A stretch of DNA of 64,000 nucleotides from Sphaerotilus microaerophilus (GCF_023734135.1 NZ_AP025730.1:1488001-1552000), one strand, 5' to 3'. Positions 17,929-27,296 are shown, counted from the first letter of the stretch. Program-made: numbers and translations. Notes: generated from the letters alone by a model not told the origin.

Positions 17929-19056
17929 TCAGGTGCGACAGGCGCCACGGATCACGTCGATCACCCGCCCTTGGTCTGCGTCGCTCAGGGCGGGATAAAT
18001 AGGCAGGCATAGCACCTTGCGGGCGATGTCGCTGGCCACAGGGAGGTGGCTCGGGTTGGCCGATGGCATGCTGCGGTACATCGGGAAATCCGAGATCAAT
18101 GGGTAAAAGTAGCGGCGAGCGTAGATGTCGTTCTCACGCAGGCGGGCATACAGCGCGTCGCGGCTGTGCAGGTATTCGGGGCCAACCAGGATGGGGAAGT
18201 AGGAGTGGTTGGCCACCCGTTCTCCGCTGTCGCGCACGCAGCGGACGCCGGGCAGGTCGGCCAACTCGGTGCGGTAGCGGGCGTCGATCTCGGCACGGCG
18301 GGCGAGGGCAGCGTCGATGTGCTGCAGTTGCACCAGACCGAAGGCGGCGTTGATTTCACTCATCTTGCCGTTGATGCCGGGCGCGACCACGGTGGTTTCG
18401 TCGACGAAGCCAAAATTCTTCAGATGGTCGATGCGCTGTTTGGTCTTGGCGTCGGGGCAGACGATGGCGCCACCTTCGAAGGTATTGAATACCTTGGTTG
18501 CGTGGAAGCTCAGCACCGACAGGTCGCCATGACGCAGCACGCTGTGGCCGTCATCCATGCGTACGCCGAAGGCATGAGCGGCGTCGTAAATGACCTTGAG
18601 GTTGTAGTTGTCGGCGATCTTCTGGATCGCCTCGACATCGCAGGGGTGGCCGTAGCAGTGCACCGGCATGATCGCCGTGGTCTGCGGCGTGATGGCAGCC
18701 TCAATCTTGCTCGGGTCGAGGTTCAGGGTATCGCGGCTGATATCGACGAACACCGGCTTGATGCCGTTCCAAAGCAGCGAATGCGCGGTGGCGACGAAGG
18801 AATACGGCGTGGTGATCACTTCGCCGGTGACGCGCAGCGCCTGCAGCGCCGTCACCAGTCCCAGCGTCCCGTTGGCAAACAGCGCGATGTGCTCCACGCC
18901 GAGGTGGTCGCACAATGCGTGCTCAAGTTGCTGGTGAAAGGGCCCGCCATTGGTGAGTACCTGGTTGGCCCAAATTTTCTCCATGTAGGGCATGAACTCC
19001 TGCAAATCGGGCAGGAAGGGCTTGGTGACGTAGATCGGCGAGCGAGATTGGGACAT
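17929..19056 (-). CDS. DegT/DnrJ/EryC1/StrS-family sugar aminotransferase
   Basis: A PLP-dependent aminotransferase of about 375 residues. The N-terminus V-T-K-P-F-L-P-D-L-Q-E-F and the motif S-F-H-A-T-K-V-F-N-T-F-E-G-G (catalytic Lys near residue 187) are those of enzymes aminating C3 or C4 keto groups of dTDP-4-keto-6-deoxyhexoses (VioA/FdtB type). Start 19056 has GGAAGA five bases upstream and fits the family N-terminus; ATG 19095, overlapping the upstream TGA, would add 13 unusual residues. The product is probably a nucleotide-linked amino-deoxysugar for the repeat unit. No rml-type genes are in the window, so the keto-sugar must come from elsewhere. Confidence 0.87.
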   Translation of the reverse strand: MSQSRSPIYVTKPFLPDLQEFMPYMEKIWANQVLTNGGPFHQQLEHALCDHLGVEHIALFANGTLGLVTALQALRVTGEVITTPYSFVATAHSLLWNGIKPVFVDISRDTLNLDPSKIEAAITPQTTAIMPVHCYGHPCDVEAIQKIADNYNLKVIYDAAHAFGVRMDDGHSVLRHGDLSVLSFHATKVFNTFEGGAIVCPDAKTKQRIDHLKNFGFVDETTVVAPGINGKMSEINAAFGLVQLQHIDAALARRAEIDARYRTELADLPGVRCVRDSGERVANHSYFPILVGPEYLHSRDALYARLRENDIYARRYFYPLISDFPMYRSMPSANPSHLPVASDIARKVLCLPIYPALSDADQGRVIDVIRGACRT

Positions 19057-19094
19057 GGTTCTTCCGGGGCAGCAGGCGTCGTCGTTTTCAGGCA

Positions 19095-20297
19095 TCAGGC
19101 TCGAATGGTCGCGCGGCGCAGACCAAACGATGCGCGCAGGGCGGCCAACTTCTGGGCGCCTTCAGGTGTCTCGGCCATTCGGGCCAACGCGCGACGGGCC
19201 ATCAACCACAGCAGACAGACGATGAAAGTCAGGAGGGCAGCTGTTATAGCGAGCAATCCGCGCTTTGGCTTGGACTTGTATTCTGGAATTTCGGCGATAG
19301 CGACCACCTGCAGGACAGCACCGTTGCTGGCTTCATCGGCTCTTGCCATTTCGTATTGCCGGGAAAATATTTCGAATAATGTCTCGAAATACTTGAATTC
19401 ACGGTACTTTGAAATGTACTCGTTGCTCTTGCCATCAGGCTCCTGCGAGTTGTCTCGCTCCAGCGCCTTGAGCTGGGCCCGCAGTGATTGAAGTTCTGCC
19501 GTCGCCGATCGGTATTCAGGGTTGCTCTCGGTCATGGTGCCTCGCATGACCGAGAGCCGGATTTCTTGAGCAGCGATTGTGGCTTGAACTTGGGCGACAC
19601 GACCCACAGCGGCTTCAGGGTTGATTTTTAGCACGTCCTTTCCGACGCCACTGTCCTTCAATGCGACTTCGGCTTTGACAAGCTTGTCCTTGACATCAAG
19701 CAGTTGGCGCTCAAAAAACAGCCGCCGCTGTGCGGCTTCCGTGACGCCCAACGTCTTGGTCATTTCCTGGAGTTGAGTGATGTACCTGTTGGCGATCTTT
19801 GCGGCCCGCTCGGGTACTTCGTCATCGACCTCAATGGTGATCAGATTGTCTTTTCCTGATGTGATGCGGGTGTTGCCTGCAAGGGCATTGCGCGCCTGAA
19901 ACTGGTATTCGCTTTCATAGACTTCACGCAACTTGAATTCCGAGACGATGGCGTCAGCGATCGGGCGGCTTTTCAACAATGCAATCCATTGGTCACTCGG
20001 ATTTTTCAAGCCGGCGACGCCGCTCAATGCACCTGCCATCCCGCCTGCTGCACCAAGCAACGCGGCGACTGCGCTACTTTGCTGCTGCTGCGGCGGTAGC
20101 ATCAGGGTATTGGCAGTGAATACAGGTTTGATAAGGAAGCTCAAGCCCAGCACCACGGCACCTACTGCCAGCGGAAAAATAGTCAGCAACTTCTTGTGAG
20201 CTAGAAGGATCAGCAGTATGTCGATGGCCGAGATCGATGATTCTTCGTCAGGTGATTCGGACCGGTGTGGTGACTCTGGGAGTGTTTCGTTCGACAT
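19095..20297 (-). CDS. Polysaccharide chain-length determinant (Wzz / PCP family)
   Basis: A 400-residue inner-membrane protein. There is one helix near residues 39-58 and another near 350-370, enclosing a long periplasmic coiled-coil region, which is the Wzz/GumC topology. The C-terminal tail has no Walker A motif, so no tyrosine-kinase domain is fused. It would set glycan chain length by interacting with the polymerase and export protein. It lies 37 bp downstream of the export-protein gene. Confidence 0.87.
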   Translation of the reverse strand: MSNETLPESPHRSESPDEESSISAIDILLILLAHKKLLTIFPLAVGAVVLGLSFLIKPVFTANTLMLPPQQQQSSAVAALLGAAGGMAGALSGVAGLKNPSDQWIALLKSRPIADAIVSEFKLREVYESEYQFQARNALAGNTRITSGKDNLITIEVDDEVPERAAKIANRYITQLQEMTKTLGVTEAAQRRLFFERQLLDVKDKLVKAEVALKDSGVGKDVLKINPEAAVGRVAQVQATIAAQEIRLSVMRGTMTESNPEYRSATAELQSLRAQLKALERDNSQEPDGKSNEYISKYREFKYFETLFEIFSRQYEMARADEASNGAVLQVVAIAEIPEYKSKPKRGLLAITAALLTFIVCLLWLMARRALARMAETPEGAQKLAALRASFGLRRATIRA

Positions 20298-20334
20298 GAT
20301 TCAGAAACAGGGATATACGCGCGTCGTCCGAACT

Positions 20335-22683
20335 TCAATTCCGCAGCGTCTGGATCGCCGCTGCTGCCAAGCCAAACTGATACAGGATCTGCGACCAGTC
20401 CTTTAGCCCCCGCGTGAAGGCGGTCCAGAACGTCTCGCGGTTGCCCTTCTCGGGCACGACGAGGGTGTCGCCCGGCATCAGTTCGGTGCCTTCCAGGTCG
20501 TTGAACCAGCCGCGTCGGCTGGCGTGCAGCACGGTACCGTCGGCGCGCACGATGAAGCTGTTGCCCATGTCCGCGTCGGCGTCGACGCCGGCCACGTCGA
20601 GGTAGTCACGCATCTTGCGCCCGGAGCGCCAGAGGATGGCGTTGTTGTTGGCCACGGCGCCAACGGCGAAGACGAAGGCGGGGCGGGCGGGCACGCTCAC
20701 GCGGTCGCCGTCTTCCAGGGGCAGGTCGGGCAGGTCGGACGGGGTGGCGCTGGAGGGGAGTTCCAGTGCGATGCGGCCCGTGGACTTCAGGCCCTTGAGG
20801 CGTGTGATCTGCGCTTTGCGGGCTTCGGCCTGTGCCTGGCGGAGCTGATTGGCGGCCTGGGCGTCGGTGGCGGACAGGTTGGCTGCAGCGGTGGCACCTT
20901 CACTGGCCAACTGGGCTTCGAGGCGCTTGATGGCGTCGTCCAGGGCGATCTGCTGCTGGCGGCGGGTTTCCTCGCGGGCGAACTCGGTGCCGAAGACGTA
21001 GGCCTCGGGGGTCATGCCGCCAGCTCGCTGGACGAGCTGGGGCAGCGTTTCACCGGGCTGGATCTGGTAGATGCCGGGCGCGGCGATTTCGCCTTCCACA
21101 CGCACCAGCCGGGTCTGCTTGGAGACCGGGTTGCGGATGTCCTGCCGGGCGAAGACGGTCACAACGTCACCGGGCTGCAGGGCCAGGTCATGGGCCGGGT
21201 CGCGGTCGATCACGGCCTTGCCGAGGTTGAAGGGAATCAGCTGCATCGCAAGCGTCTTGGGGTCGATGCGCTCGATGGCGGCATATTCCCAGTTGGGCTC
21301 GTCGACGATGTTCTTGACGTCGCGGGTGAGTTGCTGGGTGCTGACGTCGCTGCCGTTGGTGAACTGCACCAGCTTGTTCTTGCGAACGTAGTAGTCCGGG
21401 GTGATGAGGGCGTCCCGGTCAGGGATGAGCTGGCTGATGCGCATGCCGGGGCTGTACGGGTAGCGCAGGGGGGCCGCGACGTTGCCGCGCAGGGTGATGG
21501 CGTTGGCGAACTGGGGGGCGACGCCGAAGAGGGTGACGATGTCGCCGTCCTTGAGCAAGGTGCGCCCCGCCTGGGCCAGGTCCAATGTGGCGACGGTGCG
21601 TGGTGCCCTGGGCTGGCTGGCGTCGATGCTTTCGAGCTGGGCCGAGCGCGGGTTGGTGGAGGCGCGGGTACCACCGCCGTAGCCGAGCACGCGCTCCAGG
21701 GCCTCGCCCTGCGGCTGCAACTCGTAGATGGCCGGCGTGTCGACGGCGCCCAGCACCGCCACGCGGGGGCCAGCCGCGGTGTAGACGATGACGTCCCCAG
21801 GCAGCAGCCGGACGTCCCGGTCCTTGTTGCCGTGGATGATGAAGTCGTAGAGGTCCAACTCGGCGATGACCTTGCGGTCCCGGCGCAGCTGGATCTTGCG
21901 CATGCTGCCGTTCTGGGCCGGGCCGCCGCTGGCGAAGACGGCGCTCACCAGGGTCGACAGGCTGCTGATGGTGTAGTTTCCGGGCCGGCGCGCCTGCCCG
22001 ACGACGAAGACCTGGATGCTGCGCAGCTGGCCCAGGGTGACGTTGAGGCTGAAGTTCCTGAACACCCGGCTGACCTGCGTGCGCAGGTGGGCCTCGACGT
22101 CCCCGGCCTTGATTCCCGCCACGCCCATGGTGCCAATGCGGGGGATGTTGATCTGCCCGTTGCGGTCGATGGTGGCGCGGTAGTCGACGTCGATGCTGCC
22201 CCAGGCTCGGATATACAGCTCGTCGCCCGGGCCGAGCACGTAGTCGGTGGGTACGGGCACGCTCTCGACGGGGGCGAAGCTGCGGTCGGCCCCGGCAAAG
22301 TAGGGCTGGCCGAACAGCGGCAGCTTCTGTCCCGTTGCGTTGTAGACGAAGCGCTGGAACTCGTTTTCCTGCGCCAATTCGCGCTGTGCGCCACTCGGCG
22401 TATCGCTGGGAACGTCGGCCGGGCGGGACTCCGCTGGACGCTGGGCCTTGCCATCGCCCGGTGTGGGGTTGCCGCTGGGGTTGTTGGTGATGGTGATGGC
22501 GCCCGCAGGCGCTGTGCTGCCGGCCGGCGACGCCATGCCCTGCGTTGCCATGGACGCGGCGCCCGGTGTCGCTGCACCGGCAGAGCCCGCGAAGCCGACG
22601 GCGACTGCCGTCTGGGCGTGTGCCAGGGGCGAGGCGAGCAGCAGCAATACGAGCGGACGAAGGAGGAGCGAGCGCATGGGCAT
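20335..22683 (-). CDS. Polysaccharide export outer-membrane protein with SLBB domains (Wza-like)
   Basis: About 782 residues, first gene of the operon. ATG 22683 (or 22677) gives a clear Sec signal peptide, M-R-S-L-L-L-R-P-L-V-L-L-L-L-A-S-P-L-A-H-A, with no lipobox cysteine. Next come a low-complexity segment, then the poly-export domain (Y-V-L-G-P-G-D-E-L-Y-I-R-A-W-G), followed by several SLBB-type beta-grasp domains (G-Q-A-R-R-P-G-N-Y; G-E-I-A-A-P-G-I-Y-Q-I). The protein ends in an amphipathic, partly hydrophobic helix that could span the outer membrane as in Wza. It is roughly twice the length of E. coli Wza because of extra SLBB repeats. The frame stays open further upstream, but that part is arginine-rich shadow sequence. 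Confidence 0.85.
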   Translation of the reverse strand: MPMRSLLLRPLVLLLLASPLAHAQTAVAVGFAGSAGAATPGAASMATQGMASPAGSTAPAGAITITNNPSGNPTPGDGKAQRPAESRPADVPSDTPSGAQRELAQENEFQRFVYNATGQKLPLFGQPYFAGADRSFAPVESVPVPTDYVLGPGDELYIRAWGSIDVDYRATIDRNGQINIPRIGTMGVAGIKAGDVEAHLRTQVSRVFRNFSLNVTLGQLRSIQVFVVGQARRPGNYTISSLSTLVSAVFASGGPAQNGSMRKIQLRRDRKVIAELDLYDFIIHGNKDRDVRLLPGDVIVYTAAGPRVAVLGAVDTPAIYELQPQGEALERVLGYGGGTRASTNPRSAQLESIDASQPRAPRTVATLDLAQAGRTLLKDGDIVTLFGVAPQFANAITLRGNVAAPLRYPYSPGMRISQLIPDRDALITPDYYVRKNKLVQFTNGSDVSTQQLTRDVKNIVDEPNWEYAAIERIDPKTLAMQLIPFNLGKAVIDRDPAHDLALQPGDVVTVFARQDIRNPVSKQTRLVRVEGEIAAPGIYQIQPGETLPQLVQRAGGMTPEAYVFGTEFAREETRRQQQIALDDAIKRLEAQLASEGATAAANLSATDAQAANQLRQAQAEARKAQITRLKGLKSTGRIALELPSSATPSDLPDLPLEDGDRVSVPARPAFVFAVGAVANNNAILWRSGRKMRDYLDVAGVDADADMGNSFIVRADGTVLHASRRGWFNDLEGTELMPGDTLVVPEKGNRETFWTAFTRGLKDWSQILYQFGLAAAAIQTLRN

Positions 22684-22832
22684 CTGGTTGGGGGGGCCTG
22701 CGGCAACCCTGAACTGCAAAGCAACCCGCAAGTGTACGGACCCCATGAAGAGGGGATCGCACATGTATCCGTTGGTTGCAAACTTGTTCTCGGATCGGGA
22801 CCTCGGGCGGCCGTTTGCCGGCGCAGCGTCGG

Positions 22833-23459
22833 TCAGCGCGCGTCGTCGCCGTGCGGCGGGTCGGACTCGATGCCTGGTGGCGCGCTCAGCGCCGGCAGGT
22901 CGGCAAACACCTCCTCGGCGGCGAGGGTCAGGCCGATGCTGTCGAGCGGCAGGCCGGGCTCGCCGGGGCCGGTTTCGCGCAGCAGCCAGCCCTCGTTGGC
23001 GCGGCTGTAGAGTTCGATGCGGCGGCGCTCCGGGTCGATGACCAGGTAGTCGCGCAGGCTGGGGATGAGGCGGTAGGCCACGAACTTGGCGCCGCGGTCG
23101 CGGCCGGCGGTGGAGGCTGACAGCACTTCGGCGATCAGGCAGGGGGCGGTGAGGGCGAGTTCGGCCTGGCGGTCGGCCGCGCTGCAACTGACCATGACGT
23201 CGGGGTAGAAGTAGGCGTCGGCCGCTTCGATGAGCAGCTTCATGTCGGACATGTAGGTTCGGCAGGGGCTGCCATCGAGAGGCCGCAGGAACAGGCTGGC
23301 CAGGCGCAGGGATACCAGCACGTGGCTTTGGCGTGCGCCGCCCATGGCGACGATTTCGCCGCGCTGGTACTCGTGCTTCGCGTCCTGCTCGGCTTCCCAC
23401 GCCAGGTAGCTGTCGCGGTCGAAGCCAACGGTTTCCTGTTTCTGCAAGGCCAGTCCCAC
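22833..23459 (-). CDS. Uma2-family (DUF820) putative endonuclease
   Basis: About 208 residues from GTG 23459, which is preceded by AGGGAG at six bases; the frame remains open upstream without coding character. Features of the PD-(D/E)xK fold are visible: Y-P-D-V-M-V, then I-A-E-V-L-S-A-S-T, a downstream Lys (G-A-K-F-V-A-Y-R), and Y-L-V-I-D-P-E. The family is abundant in cyanobacteria and present in many bacteria, and its biological role is poorly known. It stands alone between the polysaccharide operon and the divergent ABC transporter. No transposase is next to it. Confidence 0.8.
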   Translation of the reverse strand: MGLALQKQETVGFDRDSYLAWEAEQDAKHEYQRGEIVAMGGARQSHVLVSLRLASLFLRPLDGSPCRTYMSDMKLLIEAADAYFYPDVMVSCSAADRQAELALTAPCLIAEVLSASTAGRDRGAKFVAYRLIPSLRDYLVIDPERRRIELYSRANEGWLLRETGPGEPGLPLDSIGLTLAAEEVFADLPALSAPPGIESDPPHGDDAR

Positions 23460-23628
23460 GTTGCGCTCCCTGCGAGTTGCTGCGCGGTGATGGGGATGTT
23501 CCCGGGGTTGGATGCTAGCGCGGCACTTTCGCGGCTGCCAGCACCATCCGCCGCGGCGACAATTCACGCATGTCCACCCCTGAGCGCCTGGATCACCCTG
23601 GCCGACGAGAGGAACCTGGAAGCGTCCT

Positions 23629-25206
23629 ATGTCTGCGGAAATCGGTGTTGAGCCCGCCGCGCGGCTGCAGCTGCGCGGCATCACCAAGCAGTACCCGGCC
23701 GTCCGGGCCAATGATGGCGTGGACCTGACGGTCGCGCCCGGGCAGATCCACGCGGTGCTGGGTGAGAACGGCGCGGGCAAGTCCACGCTGATGAAGGTCA
23801 TCTACGGTGCGGTGCAGCCCGACGCCGGGGAGATCCGCTGGAACGGCCGGCCCGTGCAGATCGCCAGCCCGGCGCAGGCCCGGCAGCTGGGCATCAGCAT
23901 GGTCTACCAGCACTTCTCGCTGTTCGACACGCTGACGGCGGCGGAGAACGTGTGGCTCGGGCTGGACCGGTCGCTGAGCTTGGCGCAGGTGAGCGCACGC
24001 ATCCGCGAAGTGGCCGGCGAGTACGGGCTGGACGTGGACCCGGCGCGGCCGGTGCACACGCTGTCGGTGGGGGAGCGCCAGCGGGTGGAGATCGTGCGCG
24101 CGCTGCTGACCGACCCGCAGCTGCTGATCCTGGACGAGCCGACCTCGGTGCTGACGCCGCAGGCGGTGGAGCGCCTGTTCGTCACACTGCGCCAGCTGGC
24201 CGCGGATGGCCGCTCGATCCTCTACATCAGCCACAAGCTCGACGAGATCCGCGCGCTCTGCCACCACTGCACCGTGCTGCGCGGCGGGCGGGTGACCGGC
24301 GAGGTGGACCCGACGCGGGAGAGCAACGCCAGCCTGTCGCGGCTGATGATCGGCGCCGAGCCGCCGCCGCTGCAGCACCGCCCGGCCAGGCTGGGGGCGC
24401 TGGCGCTGCAGGTGGCGGGGCTGGACCTGCCGAAGGGCGATCCGTTCGGCACCACGCTGAGGCAGGTCGGCTTCGAGCTGCGCGGGGGTGAGGTCCTGGG
24501 CGTGGCGGGGGTGTCGGGCAACGGCCAGCAGGAGCTGATGGCGGCGCTGTCGGGTGAGGACATGCGGGCGCCGGCCGGCTCGATCCGCCTGTTCGGTGCC
24601 GACATTGCGCGCGCCTCGCCGCGGCGGCGGCGCCAGCTGGGGCTGCACTTCGTGCCGGAGGAGCGGCTCGGCCGCGGCGCGGTGCCGACGCTGTCGCTGG
24701 CGCACAACCTGCTGCTCACGCGCACCGAGGGGGTGGCGGCGACGGGCTGGCTGCGATTGGGGGCGGTGGAGCGCCAGGCGGCGGCACTGATCGAGCGTTT
24801 CAAGGTCAGGGCGGGCGGGCCGGGCGCGGCGGCCAGGTCGCTGTCGGGCGGCAACCTGCAGAAGTTCATCGTCGGGCGGGAGATCGATGCGCAGCCGAAG
24901 CTGCTGATCGTCAGCCAGCCGACCTGGGGCGTGGACGTGGGGGCGGCGGCGCAGATCCGCGCCGAGCTGCTGGCGCTGCGCGATGCGGGCTGCGCCGTGC
25001 TGGTGGTGAGCGAGGAGCTGGAGGAGCTGTTCGAGATCTGCGACCGGCTGGTGGTGATCGCGCAGGGGCGGCTGTCGCCGACGATCGCCACGCGCGACGC
25101 GACGATCGAGCAGATCGGCCTGTGGATGTCCGGGCTGTGGGGTGAGCCGGCGGCCGTGGGTACCGCGGTCCGGGAGGGCGGTCCAGGAAGGGTGGGGGCA
25201 TGTTGA
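23629..25206 (+). CDS. ABC transporter ATPase with two nucleotide-binding domains (BMP-type nucleoside importer)
   Basis: A 525-residue fused ATPase. The first half has Walker A G-E-N-G-A-G-K-S-T, signature L-S-V-G-E-R-Q-R and Walker B L-L-I-L-D-E-P. The second half has a degenerate P-loop (V-S-G-N-G-Q-Q-E-L), signature L-S-G-G-N-L-Q-K and an altered Walker B (L-L-I-V-S-Q-P), so only the first site is likely to hydrolyse ATP fully. This two-domain layout is shared by sugar (RbsA/MglA) and nucleoside (BmpC/NupO) importers. The two permeases and the BMP lipoprotein downstream identify the nucleoside type. The start overlaps no other gene. Confidence 0.9.
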   Translation: MSAEIGVEPAARLQLRGITKQYPAVRANDGVDLTVAPGQIHAVLGENGAGKSTLMKVIYGAVQPDAGEIRWNGRPVQIASPAQARQLGISMVYQHFSLFDTLTAAENVWLGLDRSLSLAQVSARIREVAGEYGLDVDPARPVHTLSVGERQRVEIVRALLTDPQLLILDEPTSVLTPQAVERLFVTLRQLAADGRSILYISHKLDEIRALCHHCTVLRGGRVTGEVDPTRESNASLSRLMIGAEPPPLQHRPARLGALALQVAGLDLPKGDPFGTTLRQVGFELRGGEVLGVAGVSGNGQQELMAALSGEDMRAPAGSIRLFGADIARASPRRRRQLGLHFVPEERLGRGAVPTLSLAHNLLLTRTEGVAATGWLRLGAVERQAAALIERFKVRAGGPGAAARSLSGGNLQKFIVGREIDAQPKLLIVSQPTWGVDVGAAAQIRAELLALRDAGCAVLVVSEELEELFEICDRLVVIAQGRLSPTIATRDATIEQIGLWMSGLWGEPAAVGTAVREGGPGRVGAC

Positions 25207-26276
25207 GACTCGGCATGTTGAAACTGGAGATGCGGCCGCAGCCTTCGCGGCTGATGTCGTGGCTGTCGCCGCTGATCGCGCTGGTGCTGACGGTGCTGAT
25301 CGGCATCGCGCTGTTTTCGCTGCTGGGCAAGGACCCGTTGAAGGCGCTACAGGTGTTCTTCGTCGAGCCGCTGCGCAGCGGCTACGCGCTGGCCGAGCTG
25401 AGCGTCAAGGCGGTGCCGCTGGTGCTGATCGCTCTCGGGCTGGCGGTGTGCTTTCGCTCCAACCTGTGGAACATCGGCGCGGAGGGGCAGTTCGTGCTGG
25501 GCGCGCTGGCCGGCGGCTGGGTGGCGATGCAGGCCGATGCGCAGAGCTCGCGCGGCATCGTGCTGCTGATCCTGGCTGCGGGCGTGGCGGGCGGCATGGC
25601 CTGGGCGGCGCTGACGGCGCTGCTGCGCGACCGCTTCAACGCCAACGAGATCCTGGTCAGCCTGATGCTGGTCTACGTGGCCGAGATGCTGCTGAGCTGG
25701 CTGGTCTACGGGCCCTGGAAGGACCCGCAGGGCTACAACTTCCCGCAGACCATCACCTTCCTGGCGCCGACCAAGATCCCGCGGCTGGTGGACGGCTGGC
25801 GCATGAACATCGGCGTGCTGGTCGCGCTGGCGGCGGTGGTGGCGTTCACGCTCTTCCTGTTCCGCACCTACCGGGGTTTTGCGCTGCAGGTGGGCGGGCT
25901 GGCGCCGGCGGCGGCGCGCTACGCCGGCTTCTCCTCGCGCGGGGCGCTGTGGACGGCGCTGCTGGTGTCCGGCGGCATGGCCGGGCTGGCCGGGGCGCTG
26001 GAGGCGGCTGGGCCGCTCGGGCAGCTCACGCCCTATGTGCCGGTGGGCTACGGCTTCGCGGCCATCATCGTGGCCTTTGTCGGCCGGCTGCACCCGGTGG
26101 GCATCGTGTTTTCGGCGGTGCTGATGAGCATGTTCTACATCGGCGGCGAGCTGGCGCAGTCGCGCCTGGGCCTGCCCAAGTCGCTCACCGGCGTGTTCCA
26201 GGGGCTGCTGCTGTTTTCGCTGCTGGCCTGCGACACGCTGATCGCCTACCGCATCCGCTGGAGCCGTCCGTCATGA
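25200..26276 (+). CDS. ABC transporter permease (BMP-type, first subunit)
   Basis: A 358-residue permease of the branched-chain/ribose-type superfamily (BPD_transp_2) with about 9-10 hydrophobic segments. It has the conserved N-L-W-N-I-G-A-E-G-Q-F-V-L-G segment found in nucleoside importer permeases. It overlaps the ATPase gene by 7 bp and the second permease by 4 bp (ATGA), so the four genes form one operon. ATG 25200 was taken as start; 25215 or 25230 are possible alternatives. Confidence 0.9.
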   Translation: MLRLGMLKLEMRPQPSRLMSWLSPLIALVLTVLIGIALFSLLGKDPLKALQVFFVEPLRSGYALAELSVKAVPLVLIALGLAVCFRSNLWNIGAEGQFVLGALAGGWVAMQADAQSSRGIVLLILAAGVAGGMAWAALTALLRDRFNANEILVSLMLVYVAEMLLSWLVYGPWKDPQGYNFPQTITFLAPTKIPRLVDGWRMNIGVLVALAAVVAFTLFLFRTYRGFALQVGGLAPAAARYAGFSSRGALWTALLVSGGMAGLAGALEAAGPLGQLTPYVPVGYGFAAIIVAFVGRLHPVGIVFSAVLMSMFYIGGELAQSRLGLPKSLTGVFQGLLLFSLLACDTLIAYRIRWSRPS

Positions 26277-27193
26277 ATGAGTTTGCGCTGCTGCTGGCTG
26301 CGACCCTGAGCGCCGGCACCGTGCTGGCGATCGCTGCGCTGGGGCTGCTGATCAATGAGCGCGCCGGCATCGTCAACCTCGGTGCCGAGGGAATGATGCT
26401 GGTGGCGGCCATTGCCGGCTTCGCCACCGCGGTGCACACGCACAACGACTGGCTGGCCTTCGCCGCCGGCGCCGCGGCGGGGGCGGTGATGGCTGCGGCC
26501 TTTGGCCTGCTGGTGATCTGGCTGAACACCAACCAGTACGCCACCGGGCTGGCGCTGAGCCTGTTTGGCACGGGGTTCTCGGCCTTCGTGGGCATCCGCT
26601 ACACGCAGGAGAAGCTGGCCGAGCGGCCGCACTTCGAGGTTCCCGGCCTGGCCGACCTGCCCTTCGTCGGGCCGGCGCTGTTTCGCCAGCACCCGATGGT
26701 GTATCTCGCGGTGGCGCTGATGCTGGGGCTGGCCTGGTTCCTCTACCGCTCGCGCGCCGGGCTGGTGCTGCGGGCGGTGGGCGAGTCGCCCGAGTCGGCC
26801 CACGCACTGGGCTACCCGGTGCGGCGCATCCGCCTGGCGGCGGTGGTGGCGGGCGGGGCGCTTTGCGGCGTGGCGGGCGCGTACCTGTCGGTGATCTACA
26901 CCCCGCTGTGGGTGGAGGGCATGACGGCGGGCAAGGGCTGGATCGCCCTGGCGCTGACCACCTTCGCCACCTGGCGGCCGGCGCGGGTGCTGCTGGGTGC
27001 CTACCTTTTTGGCGGCGTGACGATGCTGCAGTTCCACCTGCAGGGCGAGGGCGTGCAGGTGGCCAGCCAGTTCCTGACGATGCTGCCCTACCTGGCCACC
27101 ATCGTCGTGCTGGTGCTGATCTCGCGCAACCCGGCGTGGATCCGGGCCAACATGCCGGCGTCGATCGGCAAGCCGTTCTTCCCGGGCGGCTGA
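26273..27193 (+). CDS. ABC transporter permease (BMP-type, second subunit)
   Basis: A 306-residue membrane protein whose start overlaps the stop of the first permease (ATGA). N-E-R-A-G-I-V-N-L-G-A-E-G-M-M-L-V is the family hallmark (compare N-I-G-A-E-G-Q in the partner). The two permeases should form a heterodimer with the fused ATPase. The same frame is open far upstream inside the preceding gene, but only the segment from 26273 is coding. Confidence 0.9.
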   Translation: MNEFALLLAATLSAGTVLAIAALGLLINERAGIVNLGAEGMMLVAAIAGFATAVHTHNDWLAFAAGAAAGAVMAAAFGLLVIWLNTNQYATGLALSLFGTGFSAFVGIRYTQEKLAERPHFEVPGLADLPFVGPALFRQHPMVYLAVALMLGLAWFLYRSRAGLVLRAVGESPESAHALGYPVRRIRLAAVVAGGALCGVAGAYLSVIYTPLWVEGMTAGKGWIALALTTFATWRPARVLLGAYLFGGVTMLQFHLQGEGVQVASQFLTMLPYLATIVVLVLISRNPAWIRANMPASIGKPFFPGG

Positions 27194-27209
27194 GACGCTG
27201 TCGATAATG

Positions 27210-27233
27210 CCCGTTTGTCACAAAACGGGTGAC
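27210..27233. promoter_or_regulatory. Overlapping dyads upstream of the BMP lipoprotein gene
   Basis: CCCGTTT-GTCACA-AAACGGG is a 7-bp perfect inverted repeat (27210-27216, 27223-27229). An alternative GTCAC/GTGAC pairing (27217-27221, 27229-27233) shares its loop and right arm. It lies ~64-87 bp before the binding-protein start and just after the permease stop. There is no T-run, so it may be an intercistronic mRNA structure or a protein site. Confidence 0.45.
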
Positions 27234-27296
27234 GAATTGCCCGCCCGGGCACCGGTGCCCCTGTCCTGATTCCTGATTCCTGACCAAGGAGAAACC

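Noticed and set aside
20524..23010. 828-codon plus-strand frame opposite the export protein gene
   Set aside because: Glycine/valine/aspartate-rich antisense of a high-GC gene; the minus-strand frame has a signal peptide and SLBB domains.
25142..26272. Upstream extension of the second permease frame through the first permease gene
   Set aside because: This part is Gly/Ala/Arg-rich shadow sequence; the true start is the ATG at 26273 overlapping the previous stop.
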